Positions 33,838 to 42,513 of a stretch of DNA of 64,000 nucleotides are shown here, one piece after another. Source of the DNA: Bdellovibrio bacteriovorus (GTDB lineage Bacteria > Bdellovibrionota > Bdellovibrionia > Bdellovibrionales > Bdellovibrionaceae). The stretch is taken from contig NZ_CP102930.1 in NCBI RefSeq assembly GCF_025558485.1, positions 1,612,001 to 1,676,000 of the forward strand, read 5' to 3'. The first letter of the stretch is position 1; each line of letters opens with the position of its first letter. The notes beneath the pieces were generated by a model. The model was given only the letters and a program-made list of their open reading frames with translations, ran no database searches and had not been told where the DNA came from. The position numbers and the translations under genes were made by a program.

Positions 33838-36157
33838 GTCGGGAAAGCTCCATCAGCATGTCTTCCGGTGTGGCCGGGGATTTTAACGTTGAAATCAAGC
33901 CTTTGCTTTTGGCATTGGCGGCATCCTTAAGTGCGGTCCATACGCTGATCCCCAGCAGGAATGGGGGTTCACCCACGGCTTTGGAACGATGAACGTTTTC
34001 GCGATTTTCATGATTTTCGATAAATTCAATATTAAAGACCCTTGGCGTATCCTGCACATTCGGAATCTTGTAAGTGGTCGGAGAATGGCTTAGCAGCTTT
34101 CCGTCTTTGTTATGGAAAAGCTTTTCAGATGTCACCCAGCCCATACCCTGTACGAAAGCCCCTGTGACCTGCCCGCGATCAATGCCCGGATTGATTCGGC
34201 GGCCCAGATCCATCAGGATGTCCGAACGCAGAACTTTGTATTCGCCGGTTAACACATCCACCTGCACTTCGCTGACCGCAACCCCATTGGTGAAATATTT
34301 AAACGGAGTTCCCTGGCTGGTTTTTTTATCAAAACCCAGTCCTTCGGTTTTAAAGTGCGCATATTCCCCTAAGGACATGCGATTGAAATACGCCTGTTGA
34401 ATGGCCTCGGCCCAGCGCAGGGTTTTTCCGGAAGGAGAGTGGGTGATGGTTTCATCTTCAAAATGGAATTCATCAAAATGCAGCAGATCCTCATTCAGTG
34501 GCGGGCATTCCGCGATATCATTCATCGGGGTCTGCGCCAGAATATTTTGGAACAACCACGCCAGACGCTTCTTGATACCATCGGCCGCTTTTAAGGCGGC
34601 CGCACAGTTGATATCCGAACCACTTGATGCCGCAGTGGGGGAGGTGTTGTGATTTTTCTCTGTTGATGTGGCCATGACCTTCACTGAAGTCGCCGGGATG
34701 CCAAAGGCATGGGCTACGACCTGTTGCACTTTGGTATTCACACCCTGACCCATTTCTGTGGCACCGGTGGAAACCTGCACAGTACCATCCTTGTGAACGT
34801 TCACAGAGGCATTTCCCTGATTCAGGAATCGGGCGGTGAACGCGATACCAAACTTGGTGGCGGTCATCGACAAACCTTTGACATGGGTTTTGCTGCTGGC
34901 ATTGAAAGCGTCAATTTCGCGACGGCGTTGTTCGTAGTCAGAGGTTTTTTTCAATTCAGCAAAAAGGTCCGGTAATGGATTGTGCCCTAAATGCTGACCA
35001 TAGTGAGTCACATTTCTGACGTCTTTTTGATAGCAATTCAGTTCGCGGATTTCCAAGGCGTCTTTTTTCAGGTAAAGCGCGATGTCTTCGATGATGCTTT
35101 CAATCGTCATCGTGCCTTGGGGGCCGCCAAAACCGCGGAAGGCGGTGTTAGAGTATAAATTGGTGCGCACCACAGAGCCCTCAATAAACGCATCAGCCAA
35201 ATAGTAGGCGCCATCAACGTGGAACATGGCACGATCCAAAATAGAACTGGACAGATCGGCATAAGCACCCCCGTCAGCATAAAGGTGTGCTTTCAGCGCC
35301 AAAATTCTGCCGTCATCGTCAAAGCCCACTTCATAGTAGTTCTTAAAGGGATGACGTTTTCCGGTCATCATCATGTCGTCGTCCTTGGACAGACACAGAC
35401 GTGCGGGGCGTTTCATTTTTTGCGCCACCAAGGCCGCCATGGCAGCAAACGGCGCCGCCTGACTTTCTTTGCCGCCAAAACCGCCTCCCATGCGTTTCAC
35501 AACACAGACCACTTCATGCAGGCTTAACCCCAGGGCTTCAGCCACAACGTGCTGAGTTTCTGTCGGGTGTTGGGAACTGGCATGGATTTCCATCTGACCA
35601 TCTTCCATCGGGTAAGCGATACAGGCCTGGGATTCCAGATAGAAGTGTTCCTGACCACCACACTCGAACGCACCTTGCAGACGGTGAGGGGCTTTGTTCA
35701 GGGCGGCAGCGGCGTCACCGACCTTGAAGGCATTGGCTTTATAGATAAAGCTCTGCTGGGCAATGGCTTCATCAATGGTAAAGATCGCCGGGGCTTTTTC
35801 CACTTCAAAGCGCACGAATTTTTTCGCACGCAAGAGGGCTTCCATATCTGTTCCCACCAGCAAAAGGGCCGGTTCATCGTAGTAACCGATTTTATCCGCC
35901 ACCAGAATCGGCTGCTCTGCCACGATGGTCCCCCAGGAATTGTGATAAAGGTCTTTGGCTGTGAACACCGCCAGGACACCGGGGGCTTTCAGGGCTTCGG
36001 TATAATCAATGGACTTCAGGATTCCGGCGGCGGCAGGAACGCCGATGGGAAGCACCTGGACTTCACCTTGCATCAGGGGACGATCATCAATAAAGACACT
36101 GCCGCCAGTGACGTGGCCTCGGGATGAATCATGGGGAATGTTTTGACCTACGGACAT
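33830..36157 (-). CDS. xdhB: Xanthine dehydrogenase, molybdopterin-binding subunit
   Basis: A 775-residue subunit with the molybdenum cofactor. The N-terminal Ald_Xan_dh_C domain ('VLAVFTAKDLYHNSWGTIVA') is followed by the molybdopterin domain: 'GGQEHFYLESQACIAYP', 'VVKRMGGGFGGKESQAAP', 'NTAFRGFGGPQGTMTIESII', 'STGATEMGQGVNTKVQQV'. The catalytic Glu is in 'KAVGEPPFLLGIS'. It oxidises hypoxanthine to xanthine and xanthine to urate. The 5' end overlaps xdhA by 10 nt. Length and motifs look intact. Confidence 0.94.
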   Translation of the reverse strand: MSVGQNIPHDSSRGHVTGGSVFIDDRPLMQGEVQVLPIGVPAAAGILKSIDYTEALKAPGVLAVFTAKDLYHNSWGTIVAEQPILVADKIGYYDEPALLLVGTDMEALLRAKKFVRFEVEKAPAIFTIDEAIAQQSFIYKANAFKVGDAAAALNKAPHRLQGAFECGGQEHFYLESQACIAYPMEDGQMEIHASSQHPTETQHVVAEALGLSLHEVVCVVKRMGGGFGGKESQAAPFAAMAALVAQKMKRPARLCLSKDDDMMMTGKRHPFKNYYEVGFDDDGRILALKAHLYADGGAYADLSSSILDRAMFHVDGAYYLADAFIEGSVVRTNLYSNTAFRGFGGPQGTMTIESIIEDIALYLKKDALEIRELNCYQKDVRNVTHYGQHLGHNPLPDLFAELKKTSDYEQRRREIDAFNASSKTHVKGLSMTATKFGIAFTARFLNQGNASVNVHKDGTVQVSTGATEMGQGVNTKVQQVVAHAFGIPATSVKVMATSTEKNHNTSPTAASSGSDINCAAALKAADGIKKRLAWLFQNILAQTPMNDIAECPPLNEDLLHFDEFHFEDETITHSPSGKTLRWAEAIQQAYFNRMSLGEYAHFKTEGLGFDKKTSQGTPFKYFTNGVAVSEVQVDVLTGEYKVLRSDILMDLGRRINPGIDRGQVTGAFVQGMGWVTSEKLFHNKDGKLLSHSPTTYKIPNVQDTPRVFNIEFIENHENRENVHRSKAVGEPPFLLGISVWTALKDAANAKSKGLISTLKSPATPEDMLMELSRHE

Positions 36158-37620
36158 GGGATTTCCTGTTCAAGTTCCAAGTGACATTTTTTAAATAAAT
36201 TTTCCGCAACCTTCAGACGGTATTCATGCGAAGCGCGCAGATCTGAAATAGGCTTGATCAAAGAGCGAACCTGTTTTCCCAAATCGGCAAACAGAGCTTC
36301 ACTGAATTTTTGTCCTTGCGCGGCCTTTTCCAGTTCCGGCAGGCGCACCACTGTGGGACCGACGCCGCCCATGGCAAAACGGGCTTCACTGATTCTGGTG
36401 CCATCCAGTTTCAGGGCAGCGGCAAAAGTCACTGCAGAAATATCCAGATCCTTGCGCAAGGAAACTTTGAAGAAACGGCTTTTCCATTCCGTACCCAGCA
36501 CCGGAATTAAAACCCCAGTCGCGATCTCGTTGGGTTTTACGTCAAAAACTTTATAGGCTTTGTAAAACTGACTTAAAGGAACCTCGCGCAAACCCGTGAC
36601 AGATTGCAGGTGAACCCGGGCCTCCAGGGCCAGCAGTGCCGGAATGCTGTCTCCGATCGGGGAGCCATTCATCACGTTCCCCACCAGGGTGCCTTGATTC
36701 TTGATTTGCGGCGAAGCAAAGATGCGCAGCAAACGGGACAGTTCCGGCAGGGTGTTCGCTACAAAATTTTCCAGTTGAGTCAACGTCACGCGTGCGCCCA
36801 CCCAAACTCCGTCGGCACGGATATCGATCTTTTCCGTGTCGGCGATCTTATGCAGGCTCATCGCGTTGTCCAGAAAGACTTTTCCTTTGTTATGAAGAAC
36901 TCCTAAATCCGTCGCCCCTGCCACCAGTCGTGTTTCCGGGGATTGATTCTTTTGATCCACTGCCACGGTAAAACTAGCCGGGGCACTGAAGCGGCGAGAC
37001 CCGGCTTCAATCATCAAAGAATCATTCAGGCGGACAGCAAACCCCTGCGCCTGAGACGCTGTTAGATATTTGTCCTTCAGGGGCTTCCACTTGGATAAAT
37101 CCAAATGTGTCGCGGCTTGCAGAATCGGCTCATACCCCGTGCAGCGGCACAAATTTCCCGTCAGATGATTACGGGCTTTTTTTTCTGAAATGTTTTTGCC
37201 GGAACAATGACTGCTTTCCGCCAAAGATGAAAGCGCACACACCATGCCCGGAGTGCAATAACCGCATTGACCACCGTGGAAGGCGCGCATTTGATCCTGC
37301 ACTTCGTTCAGTTCTTCCTGTTCGGACAGACCTTCGACAGTGACTAAGGAACCCATATCGAACAAATACATCGGAGCAATGCAGGAATTGATAGTCTGGA
37401 ATGATGTCCATTCCACGGCTGCGGCAGAAGTTTGTTTCAGTTTGGAAGCCAGAACGGTGCAGGCCCCGCAGTCTCCTTCGGCGCAGACCACTTTGGTTCC
37501 CGGCAGGGAATGGGTGCGTAGATATTGGGCCAGGGGAAGGAATGCTTTTTCACCACCGATGCGATGTTCGACACCGTTGATAAAGACATGGATTTCGTTG
37601 CGAATTTTTGAATCAGCCAT
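36148..37620 (-). CDS. xdhA: Xanthine dehydrogenase, iron-sulphur and FAD subunit
   Basis: A 490-residue subunit with two [2Fe-2S] clusters and FAD. The first cluster uses Cys 46, 51, 54 and 80 ('KVVCAEGDCGACTV' and 'TINSC'). The second uses Cys 119, 122, 158 and 160 ('GGQCGYCTPGMV' and 'GNLCRCTGYEPIL'). The FAD-binding domain (about 190-370) contains 'ETRLVAGATDLGV' and 'NQGTLVGNVMNGSPIGDSIP'; the CO-dehydrogenase flavoprotein C-terminal domain closes the protein. All ligands are present. It is the first gene of the operon; a dyad at 37690-37709 lies 70 bp upstream. Confidence 0.94.
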   Translation of the reverse strand: MADSKIRNEIHVFINGVEHRIGGEKAFLPLAQYLRTHSLPGTKVVCAEGDCGACTVLASKLKQTSAAAVEWTSFQTINSCIAPMYLFDMGSLVTVEGLSEQEELNEVQDQMRAFHGGQCGYCTPGMVCALSSLAESSHCSGKNISEKKARNHLTGNLCRCTGYEPILQAATHLDLSKWKPLKDKYLTASQAQGFAVRLNDSLMIEAGSRRFSAPASFTVAVDQKNQSPETRLVAGATDLGVLHNKGKVFLDNAMSLHKIADTEKIDIRADGVWVGARVTLTQLENFVANTLPELSRLLRIFASPQIKNQGTLVGNVMNGSPIGDSIPALLALEARVHLQSVTGLREVPLSQFYKAYKVFDVKPNEIATGVLIPVLGTEWKSRFFKVSLRKDLDISAVTFAAALKLDGTRISEARFAMGGVGPTVVRLPELEKAAQGQKFSEALFADLGKQVRSLIKPISDLRASHEYRLKVAENLFKKCHLELEQEIPCP

Positions 37621-37689
37621 CTAAATTGGTTCTCATAAAAGGGACCCCATTTCAATAGAATTTGCGGGGCCAAGCACAATGACCTCAAT

Positions 37690-37709
37690 GACACGGTGCT
37701 GGCCGTGTC
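37690..37709. promoter_or_regulatory. Dyad GACACGG-n6-CCGTGTC in the xdhA / zincin divergent region
   Basis: A perfect inverted repeat with 7-base arms and a 6-base spacer lies in the 125-bp gap between xdhA and the divergent zincin gene. No T-tract follows on either side, so an operator is more likely than a terminator. The bound regulator is unknown, and no regulator gene is adjacent. Confidence 0.4.
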
Positions 37710-37745
37710 CGCTTTACTTTTAGAGGATAAGACCGATAAGCGTTT

Positions 37746-38591
37746 ATGTCTTCAAAGGGCCTTTTAATTGCAGTATTGGCTTTCGTCCTGGGGGTTGGAA
37801 CGACCTTCCCAGGCAGTACCGCCGTGGCGCAAACAGCTCCGGTCAGTCCCGAGGAATTGCAGGGGATTTTACAGAAGTTGCAGGCCTTGTATGCGCCGGT
37901 GGCACAAAAAGCCGGAGGCGAGTTTCAGATTCAGATCCTGTGGGATCGCCCTTCAGCCGGGGCCAGTGCCAATCGTGACATTGCCAATAAATATGTGATC
38001 GGGGTTGATGGCGGGATGCTGGTTTATAAAAGACTGACGTCGGAAAACCTGCGCATGACACTGTGCCATGAGGCGGGACATCTGTTTGGCGGAATTCCAC
38101 TAAGACCGGCACCGGCAGAATGGGAAGGACCCTTGGATGAAAGCGGCAAAAGTCTGCTTTCCGCCGAAGGGCAGTCGGACTATTACGCCACGTCCGTGTG
38201 TTTTCGTCATTTAACGGCGGGTCAGAATCATCGGGAATTTTTGAAGGGCCGTTTGCTTCCACGGAAACTGGTTCAGGATTGTGATGCGGTCTGGGGCGTG
38301 CGAAGCGAAGGTTCCTTCCAGTGTCAGCGAACGGCGTTGGCAGGTTTGGATTTTTTAAATTTTGTGATGGAATTCCCTATATCTTTGAGTGAACAGGATG
38401 ACTCTGTTGCCGACAAAACTCTGGATGCGGAGTATCCCTCACGTCAGTGTCGTCTGGACACCCTGGTCGCAGGGGCTCTGTGCAAGGTCCAGGCTCCGTT
38501 GGATTTTATCAGAAAAGACCGCTCTGCAGAGGGTTGTGCTGCAGGAAGAGGTTCCCGTCCGGCCTGTTGGCACCGAAATCACGCGTTGTAA
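37746..38591 (+). CDS. Secreted zincin-like metalloprotease homologue
   Basis: A 281-residue protein with a signal peptide ('LLIAVLAFVLGVGTT' to 'TAVAQ'). The core motif is 'LCHEAGHLFGGIP', an HExxH-type zinc site (His 108, Glu 109, His 112), followed by 'SAEGQSDYYATSVCF', whose acidic residues may give the third ligand. Two ends carry Cys, the last in 'RPACWHRN'. Probably periplasmic or released. It could be a peptidase or a metal-binding relic; I do not recognise a named family. It lies 161 bp before the trypsin gene on the same strand. Confidence 0.7.
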   Translation: MSSKGLLIAVLAFVLGVGTTFPGSTAVAQTAPVSPEELQGILQKLQALYAPVAQKAGGEFQIQILWDRPSAGASANRDIANKYVIGVDGGMLVYKRLTSENLRMTLCHEAGHLFGGIPLRPAPAEWEGPLDESGKSLLSAEGQSDYYATSVCFRHLTAGQNHREFLKGRLLPRKLVQDCDAVWGVRSEGSFQCQRTALAGLDFLNFVMEFPISLSEQDDSVADKTLDAEYPSRQCRLDTLVAGALCKVQAPLDFIRKDRSAEGCAAGRGSRPACWHRNHAL

Positions 38592-38752
38592 GTCGAGGAA
38601 AAGATCTTCGGGGGCAAAATTTTCCCCTCTGCAAAGGTCTAAAAGAGGGCCAGTTCCAATCTGGGACGCGACCTACTCTTTGAGCATTGCCGGAAAACAG
38701 ACAACGATTGATATCAGATCGCGAAGGATTCGCGTTCAGAGGGGATAAAAAA

Positions 38753-39523
38753 ATGAAAATGAACCATCTTGTAATCGCAGGCCTCATGATGATGTCTGCT
38801 CCGGTATTTGCGAAGTCTGGCCCTGTAGAAGGTAAAATCGTTGGTGGCGTTGAAGCTTCCATCGGTGAGTTTCCTTACATCGTTTCTCTACAGAGCAGCA
38901 GCCACTTCTGCGGTGGATCTCTAATCAAGAAGAACTGGGTTTTGACAGCGGCTCACTGCGTACGCGGTGGTACTGTGAAAAAAGTTGTGATCGGTCTTCA
39001 TGATCGCACAAACGCGGTGAATGCAGAATCTATCGCTCCGAAGAGAATCATCGCTCACCCTGGTTACAACACTCGCACAATGGAAAATGACTTTGCATTG
39101 ATCGAGCTTTCTCAGGATTCCTCTTACACTCCGGTGGCTTTGAATCCATCTGAAATCACTCTTCCGGAAGACGGTTCTCAAATCATGACAACTGTTGCAG
39201 GTTGGGGCACGACGCGTGAAGGCTCTTACTCTTTGCCAACTTTGTTGCAAAAAGTAAGCGTGCCGTTGGTTTCCACAGAGGCTTGTAACAAGTCTTATAA
39301 GAACGAAATCAAAGACAGCATGATCTGTGCTGGTTATGAATCCGGTGGTAAAGACTCCTGCCAAGGTGACTCTGGTGGTCCTCTTGTGGCTCAGGACGAA
39401 AACAACCAAACATACCTTGTTGGTGTTGTGAGCTGGGGTCAGGGTTGCGCTCGTGCCAACTACTACGGCGTTTACGCTAAAGTAAGCAGCGCCTACAGCT
39501 GGATCATGGAAAACGCTCAGTAA
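38753..39523 (+). CDS. Secreted trypsin-family serine protease (S1)
   Basis: A 256-residue exported zymogen. A signal peptide ('MKMNHLVIAGLMMMSAPVFA') is followed by a short pro-segment ending in Lys before 'IVGG', the usual trypsin activation site. The catalytic triad is His 68 ('LTAAHC'), Asp 113 ('ENDFALIEL') and Ser 207 ('CQGDSGGP'). Asp 201 ('KDSC') sits at the base of the S1 pocket and predicts cleavage after Lys/Arg. Six Cys can form the three typical disulphides. The codon choice (GGT, GCT, TCT, AAC) is more biased than in its neighbours and 'AGAGGGGA' precedes the ATG, both suggesting high expression. The start is ATG 38753. Confidence 0.95.
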   Translation: MKMNHLVIAGLMMMSAPVFAKSGPVEGKIVGGVEASIGEFPYIVSLQSSSHFCGGSLIKKNWVLTAAHCVRGGTVKKVVIGLHDRTNAVNAESIAPKRIIAHPGYNTRTMENDFALIELSQDSSYTPVALNPSEITLPEDGSQIMTTVAGWGTTREGSYSLPTLLQKVSVPLVSTEACNKSYKNEIKDSMICAGYESGGKDSCQGDSGGPLVAQDENNQTYLVGVVSWGQGCARANYYGVYAKVSSAYSWIMENAQ

Positions 39524-39548
39524 TTTTCACTGCAAAAAGCTGAAAACT

Positions 39549-39583
39549 AAAAACCCCGGGTTTCACCGGGGTTTTTGTTTTTT
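39549..39583. terminator. Bidirectional rho-independent terminator
   Basis: An 11-bp perfect stem (AAAAACCCCGG and its complement, 39549-39559 with 39566-39576) with a 6-base loop. On the plus strand it ends in TTTTTGTTTTTTG. The A-run at the 5' arm gives a T-tract on the minus strand. It serves the trypsin gene and the convergent Cys-rich protein gene. Confidence 0.92.
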
Positions 39584-39600
39584 GATCTGTCGTAAAAAAA

Positions 39601-39993
39601 TCAGCGGCAGTGTTCTTTGTTCCATCGCGCCAGTTCGGGTGCCTTGGATTGGGCGGGGCTGAACCAGCGGGCTTCCTCGAAAACCCAGACGAAATCCATC
39701 TTAAAGGTGCTGTAAGTGTTCACATAGTGAAGACCGTCGCAGATGCCTTCCAACCCCTTGTCGGTCATATACCAATCAGAGTGAGACCCCACAATTTCCA
39801 TGCGTTTTTGTTGCGCGTCCTGACAGGTGTAAACGCAGGTCCACTTGCGTTTGGTGCCATACCAGGTCTTTTCAAAAAGTTGATATTTCTTACTAAAAGG
39901 ATCGGCGATACAGCCACAGGACCAGGCAGTTACGGGGGCTGCCAGCGACATCAGGAAGGCTGTGGCAAGAAAAAGGAAAAAGCGGTTTTTCAT
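39601..39993 (-). CDS. Small secreted Cys-rich hypothetical protein
   Basis: A 130-residue protein with a signal peptide ('MKNRFFLFLATAFLMSLAAP'). The mature part has six Cys ('WSCGCIADPF', 'KWTCVYTCQD', 'GICDG', 'EHCR') and many aromatic residues, suggesting a disulphide-stabilised periplasmic or secreted protein. No known domain recognised. It stands alone, convergent with the trypsin gene across a shared terminator. Confidence 0.7.
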   Translation of the reverse strand: MKNRFFLFLATAFLMSLAAPVTAWSCGCIADPFSKKYQLFEKTWYGTKRKWTCVYTCQDAQQKRMEIVGSHSDWYMTDKGLEGICDGLHYVNTYSTFKMDFVWVFEEARWFSPAQSKAPELARWNKEHCR

Positions 39994-40062
39994 TTGCGTT
40001 TAAAAACTGCAAGCCTGATTCCAGCGCCCCGGACATTCTGATGATGTTCTGCGGACCCCGGC

Positions 40063-40081
40063 CTGTCGAAAACCTCGACAG
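40063..40081. repeat. Short inverted repeat after the Rieske fusion gene
   Basis: Two 7-base arms (CTGTCGA and TCGACAG) with a 5-base loop, 17 bp beyond the stop of the minus-strand gene. No T-tract follows, so I cannot call it a terminator with confidence. Confidence 0.3.
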
Positions 40082-40097
40082 TGACCTGTTTTGTTGT

Positions 40098-41192
40098 TTA
40101 AGAACCCCGGTGTTTTTCTGCGTTGTAAGCCTTGCGTCCCGCCCGGTGTTGCAGGGGCAGTTCCTGATTGGCCAGCAGGGCACAGGATAGTCCCGCACAG
40201 CGATCCAGTAATTCCTGCGATGCTTCGGCCAGGGCACGGCTGTGTTGCACGTAGCGCACGTTGTGTTCCATGTTTTCTGAACTCCAGCCCAGTGAATGGG
40301 CGATAAAAGGAAAAGGTGGCAGGTGAAATCCCAGTTCTGAAAAAAAGCCCATCAGATGTCCGGCCACGGACTGCACGTTGTCCTGGCCTCCGGTGATAAT
40401 AAAGCCGGCGACTTTGTTGTGAATAAGCTGGTTGTTGTGGGTGGTGATCTGATTTTGAATGCAGTTAAAGCGTTCGGCCATCTTATAATACAGCGAACTG
40501 GCCGAACCCCAGCGGATCGGCGTGGCCAGAATCATAATGTCCGCCCAGTGGATCAGGTCTTCATAAATACGATCCAGCTGATCGGTGTCGTCCAGTTGAG
40601 TCAAAGAACACGGCCAGGTGCAGGCGTGCGCACTTTTGGAATAAAACCCCTCGCAGTGCCGAAATTTCAGATCACGCACCTTCTGCAAATGGGTTTCATA
40701 ACCTTTTTCTGCGGCGTACTTCAGCGTTTCCAACAACAGCAATTCGGAAGTTGAAACCCGGGGGTGAGATGAGTCCATCACTGTTGTGGAAATTCCCACC
40801 ACTCGCAACGGTCCGTCTTTACGCTCAGGCTTGCGGGTCAGGGGATGGGGCGCATGGGGAAGTCTGCTGCGCGAAGTGGCTTTATTCAGGTCAATCCAGA
40901 GTTCTCCGTTTTCGATTTTCAGTGGATAGGCGGGCACCCGGTCAGCTTCAAAACCGGGTTCGCCTTCGCCGGTTTTATAATGAAACTTATAGTAGTGCCA
41001 CGGGCAGACTACATAGTCGCCTTCCAGTTGGCCTTCTCCCAAAGGGCCGCCGACGTGATTGCACACGCCAGAGATGGCAGTGAATTCGTTGTCTTTATAA
41101 ATTAAAGCGATTTTGCTGCGATGAACCTCAAGCTGTTGAAGCTCTTTTTGTTTTAGTTCCTCTACAAATCCAAGTTTATTCCAAGACGCCAT
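40098..41192 (-). CDS. Rieske [2Fe-2S] domain fused to an NAD(P)H-dependent FMN reductase domain
   Basis: A 364-residue cytoplasmic protein with two domains. Residues 1-110 are a Rieske domain with both ligand pairs intact: 'GVCNHVGGPLGEG' (Cys 44, His 46) and 'VVCPWHYYKF' (Cys 63, His 66). Residues about 130-345 are a flavodoxin-like FMN reductase: 'LRVVGISTTVMDSSHPRVST', 'ADIMILATPIRWGSASSLYY' and 'KVAGFIITGGQDNVQSVAGH'. The fusion suggests electron flow from NAD(P)H through FMN to the iron-sulphur cluster and on to an unknown acceptor. The start may be ATG 41192 or the GTG two codons upstream; neither has a good ribosome binding site. Confidence 0.85.
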   Translation of the reverse strand: MASWNKLGFVEELKQKELQQLEVHRSKIALIYKDNEFTAISGVCNHVGGPLGEGQLEGDYVVCPWHYYKFHYKTGEGEPGFEADRVPAYPLKIENGELWIDLNKATSRSRLPHAPHPLTRKPERKDGPLRVVGISTTVMDSSHPRVSTSELLLLETLKYAAEKGYETHLQKVRDLKFRHCEGFYSKSAHACTWPCSLTQLDDTDQLDRIYEDLIHWADIMILATPIRWGSASSLYYKMAERFNCIQNQITTHNNQLIHNKVAGFIITGGQDNVQSVAGHLMGFFSELGFHLPPFPFIAHSLGWSSENMEHNVRYVQHSRALAEASQELLDRCAGLSCALLANQELPLQHRAGRKAYNAEKHRGS

Positions 41193-41426
41193 ATTCACAT
41201 TGAAGCGGCAAACCCTGATTCAGAAAAGGATTTCAACAGTGCCTGTGGTGAATGGCATGACATGTATTGACGCTAAGCTTCGACACTGAGTGTTGTTTGA
41301 TTAACCTTTGGGCAAAGTTGCTCTGTCATCATTCTGGGGCAAGGACGCTCCTAGAATATTGGTGGAACACTTTGGAGTCCTAGCAGGACGCAGGAGTATT
41401 GCTCTTCCCGAATGGAGTCCCACACA

Positions 41427-41699
41427 ATGAGGTTTACGGAGGAACATGTGACTGATATTCGTAACCGCCTTGCTGGGGTTTTACAGAGCGTAATTGAAGA
41501 GATGACGTCTTGCTACGACAAGGTGGAAGTGAGCTATACCGAGGGCGATAAAACGACCGTGTATAGAGTGGTGGTCCCGGAAGAGGTGCGTGGAAAGCTC
41601 ATTGGGGCCCAAGGAAAAAACATCATGTCGTTGAGAAATATTATTGGTGCGATGAGCGGCAATCACGGTTTTAGAGCGATTATTGAGCTGGTGATCTGA
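41427..41699 (+). CDS. KH-domain RNA-binding protein
   Basis: A 90-residue single-domain protein. The KH signature is 'PEEVRGKLIGAQGKNIMSLR' followed by 'NIIGAMSG', with the GxxG loop 'GAQG'. It resembles small KH proteins such as KhpA, which bind RNA; its targets are unknown. ATG 41427 was chosen because 'GGAG' lies 9 nt before it; the frame is open 5 codons further. It has its own upstream region of 234 bp and stands apart from the regulator gene 105 bp downstream. Confidence 0.8.
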   Translation: MRFTEEHVTDIRNRLAGVLQSVIEEMTSCYDKVEVSYTEGDKTTVYRVVVPEEVRGKLIGAQGKNIMSLRNIIGAMSGNHGFRAIIELVI

Positions 41700-41804
41700 G
41701 TGAAGAGCGTTCCCTTGGGCCGAAAAAGGAAACCCTTCTGATATTTTAAGCTTGCAACTTCGTCATTAAATGTAAAAATTCCCTCATTTCAGCTTGAGGG
41801 GATA

Positions 41805-42509
41805 ATGTCTAACAAATTCGGCGCCTTGTTAAAAACCAAACTCGAGGAAATTCAAAAAAAGAACCCTCGATTTTCTTTTCGGTCATTGGCAAAAAAAGTG
41901 GGGATTTCCCCCGGTTGTTTGAATGAGCTGATGCACGGTAAGCGTCCTTTGAGTGAGTTCTATGCCAACAAAATTGTTTTGGGGCTGGAGCTGGGATCAG
42001 AAGAGCGCAATGAAGTTTATTCTTTGATCTCCACGCGTTCGCGTAAATTTGCCGCCCAGAAAGTGTTGATGGAAAAAGAGATGGAGATGCTTTCCAGTTG
42101 GGAGCATTATGCCATCCTGAACATGATTCGCATGAAGACCTTCCAGGCAGAGCCTGAATGGATCGCGGATCGTCTGGCCTTGCCAGTGGATCGTGTGCAG
42201 CGAAGTCTGGATCTGTTAATGGATCTGGGATTCATCAAACGCAAAGGAAATTCCATCGCCCGCGCGGTGGCAAGTCTTGCAACCACCGAAGACATTCCAA
42301 GTCAGGCGCTGGTGAAGGCCCATCTTTCAGATATGAGCAAGGCGGTTGCGGACAAAGAACTTTGTCAAAGCCAGATTGCCACGGTGTCTCGCGGACTGGC
42401 CAGTGTTCAGCAAAACTCTGAGGTTCGCATGCAGCAGCTTGAGAAAGAAAACCAGGATTTGAAACAGCGCTTGGAGCGTCTGGAACAGGCCCTTTTGAAG
42501 GGGAAATAA
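41805..42509 (+). CDS. TIGR02147-family HTH regulator
   Basis: A 234-residue protein. An N-terminal Cro/XRE-like HTH ('RFSFRSLAKKVGISPGCLNE' and 'LMHGKRPLSE') is followed by the winged-helix part (DUF4423-like: 'WEHYAILNMIRMKTFQAEPE' and 'SLDLLMDLGFIKRKG') and a C-terminal coiled coil ('LEKENQDLKQRLERLEQALL'). TIGR02147 proteins are numerous in Bdellovibrio and Fibrobacter and are thought to be transcriptional regulators. It starts a three-gene operon: the first fibrinogen-domain gene begins 4 bp after its stop, so it may regulate that operon. Confidence 0.85.
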   Translation: MSNKFGALLKTKLEEIQKKNPRFSFRSLAKKVGISPGCLNELMHGKRPLSEFYANKIVLGLELGSEERNEVYSLISTRSRKFAAQKVLMEKEMEMLSSWEHYAILNMIRMKTFQAEPEWIADRLALPVDRVQRSLDLLMDLGFIKRKGNSIARAVASLATTEDIPSQALVKAHLSDMSKAVADKELCQSQIATVSRGLASVQQNSEVRMQQLEKENQDLKQRLERLEQALLKGK

Positions 42510-42513
42510 ACCT

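Noticed and set aside
31296..41192. Genomic island or prophage
   Set aside because: No integrase, transposase, tRNA gene or attachment repeats, and no marked base-composition shift by eye.
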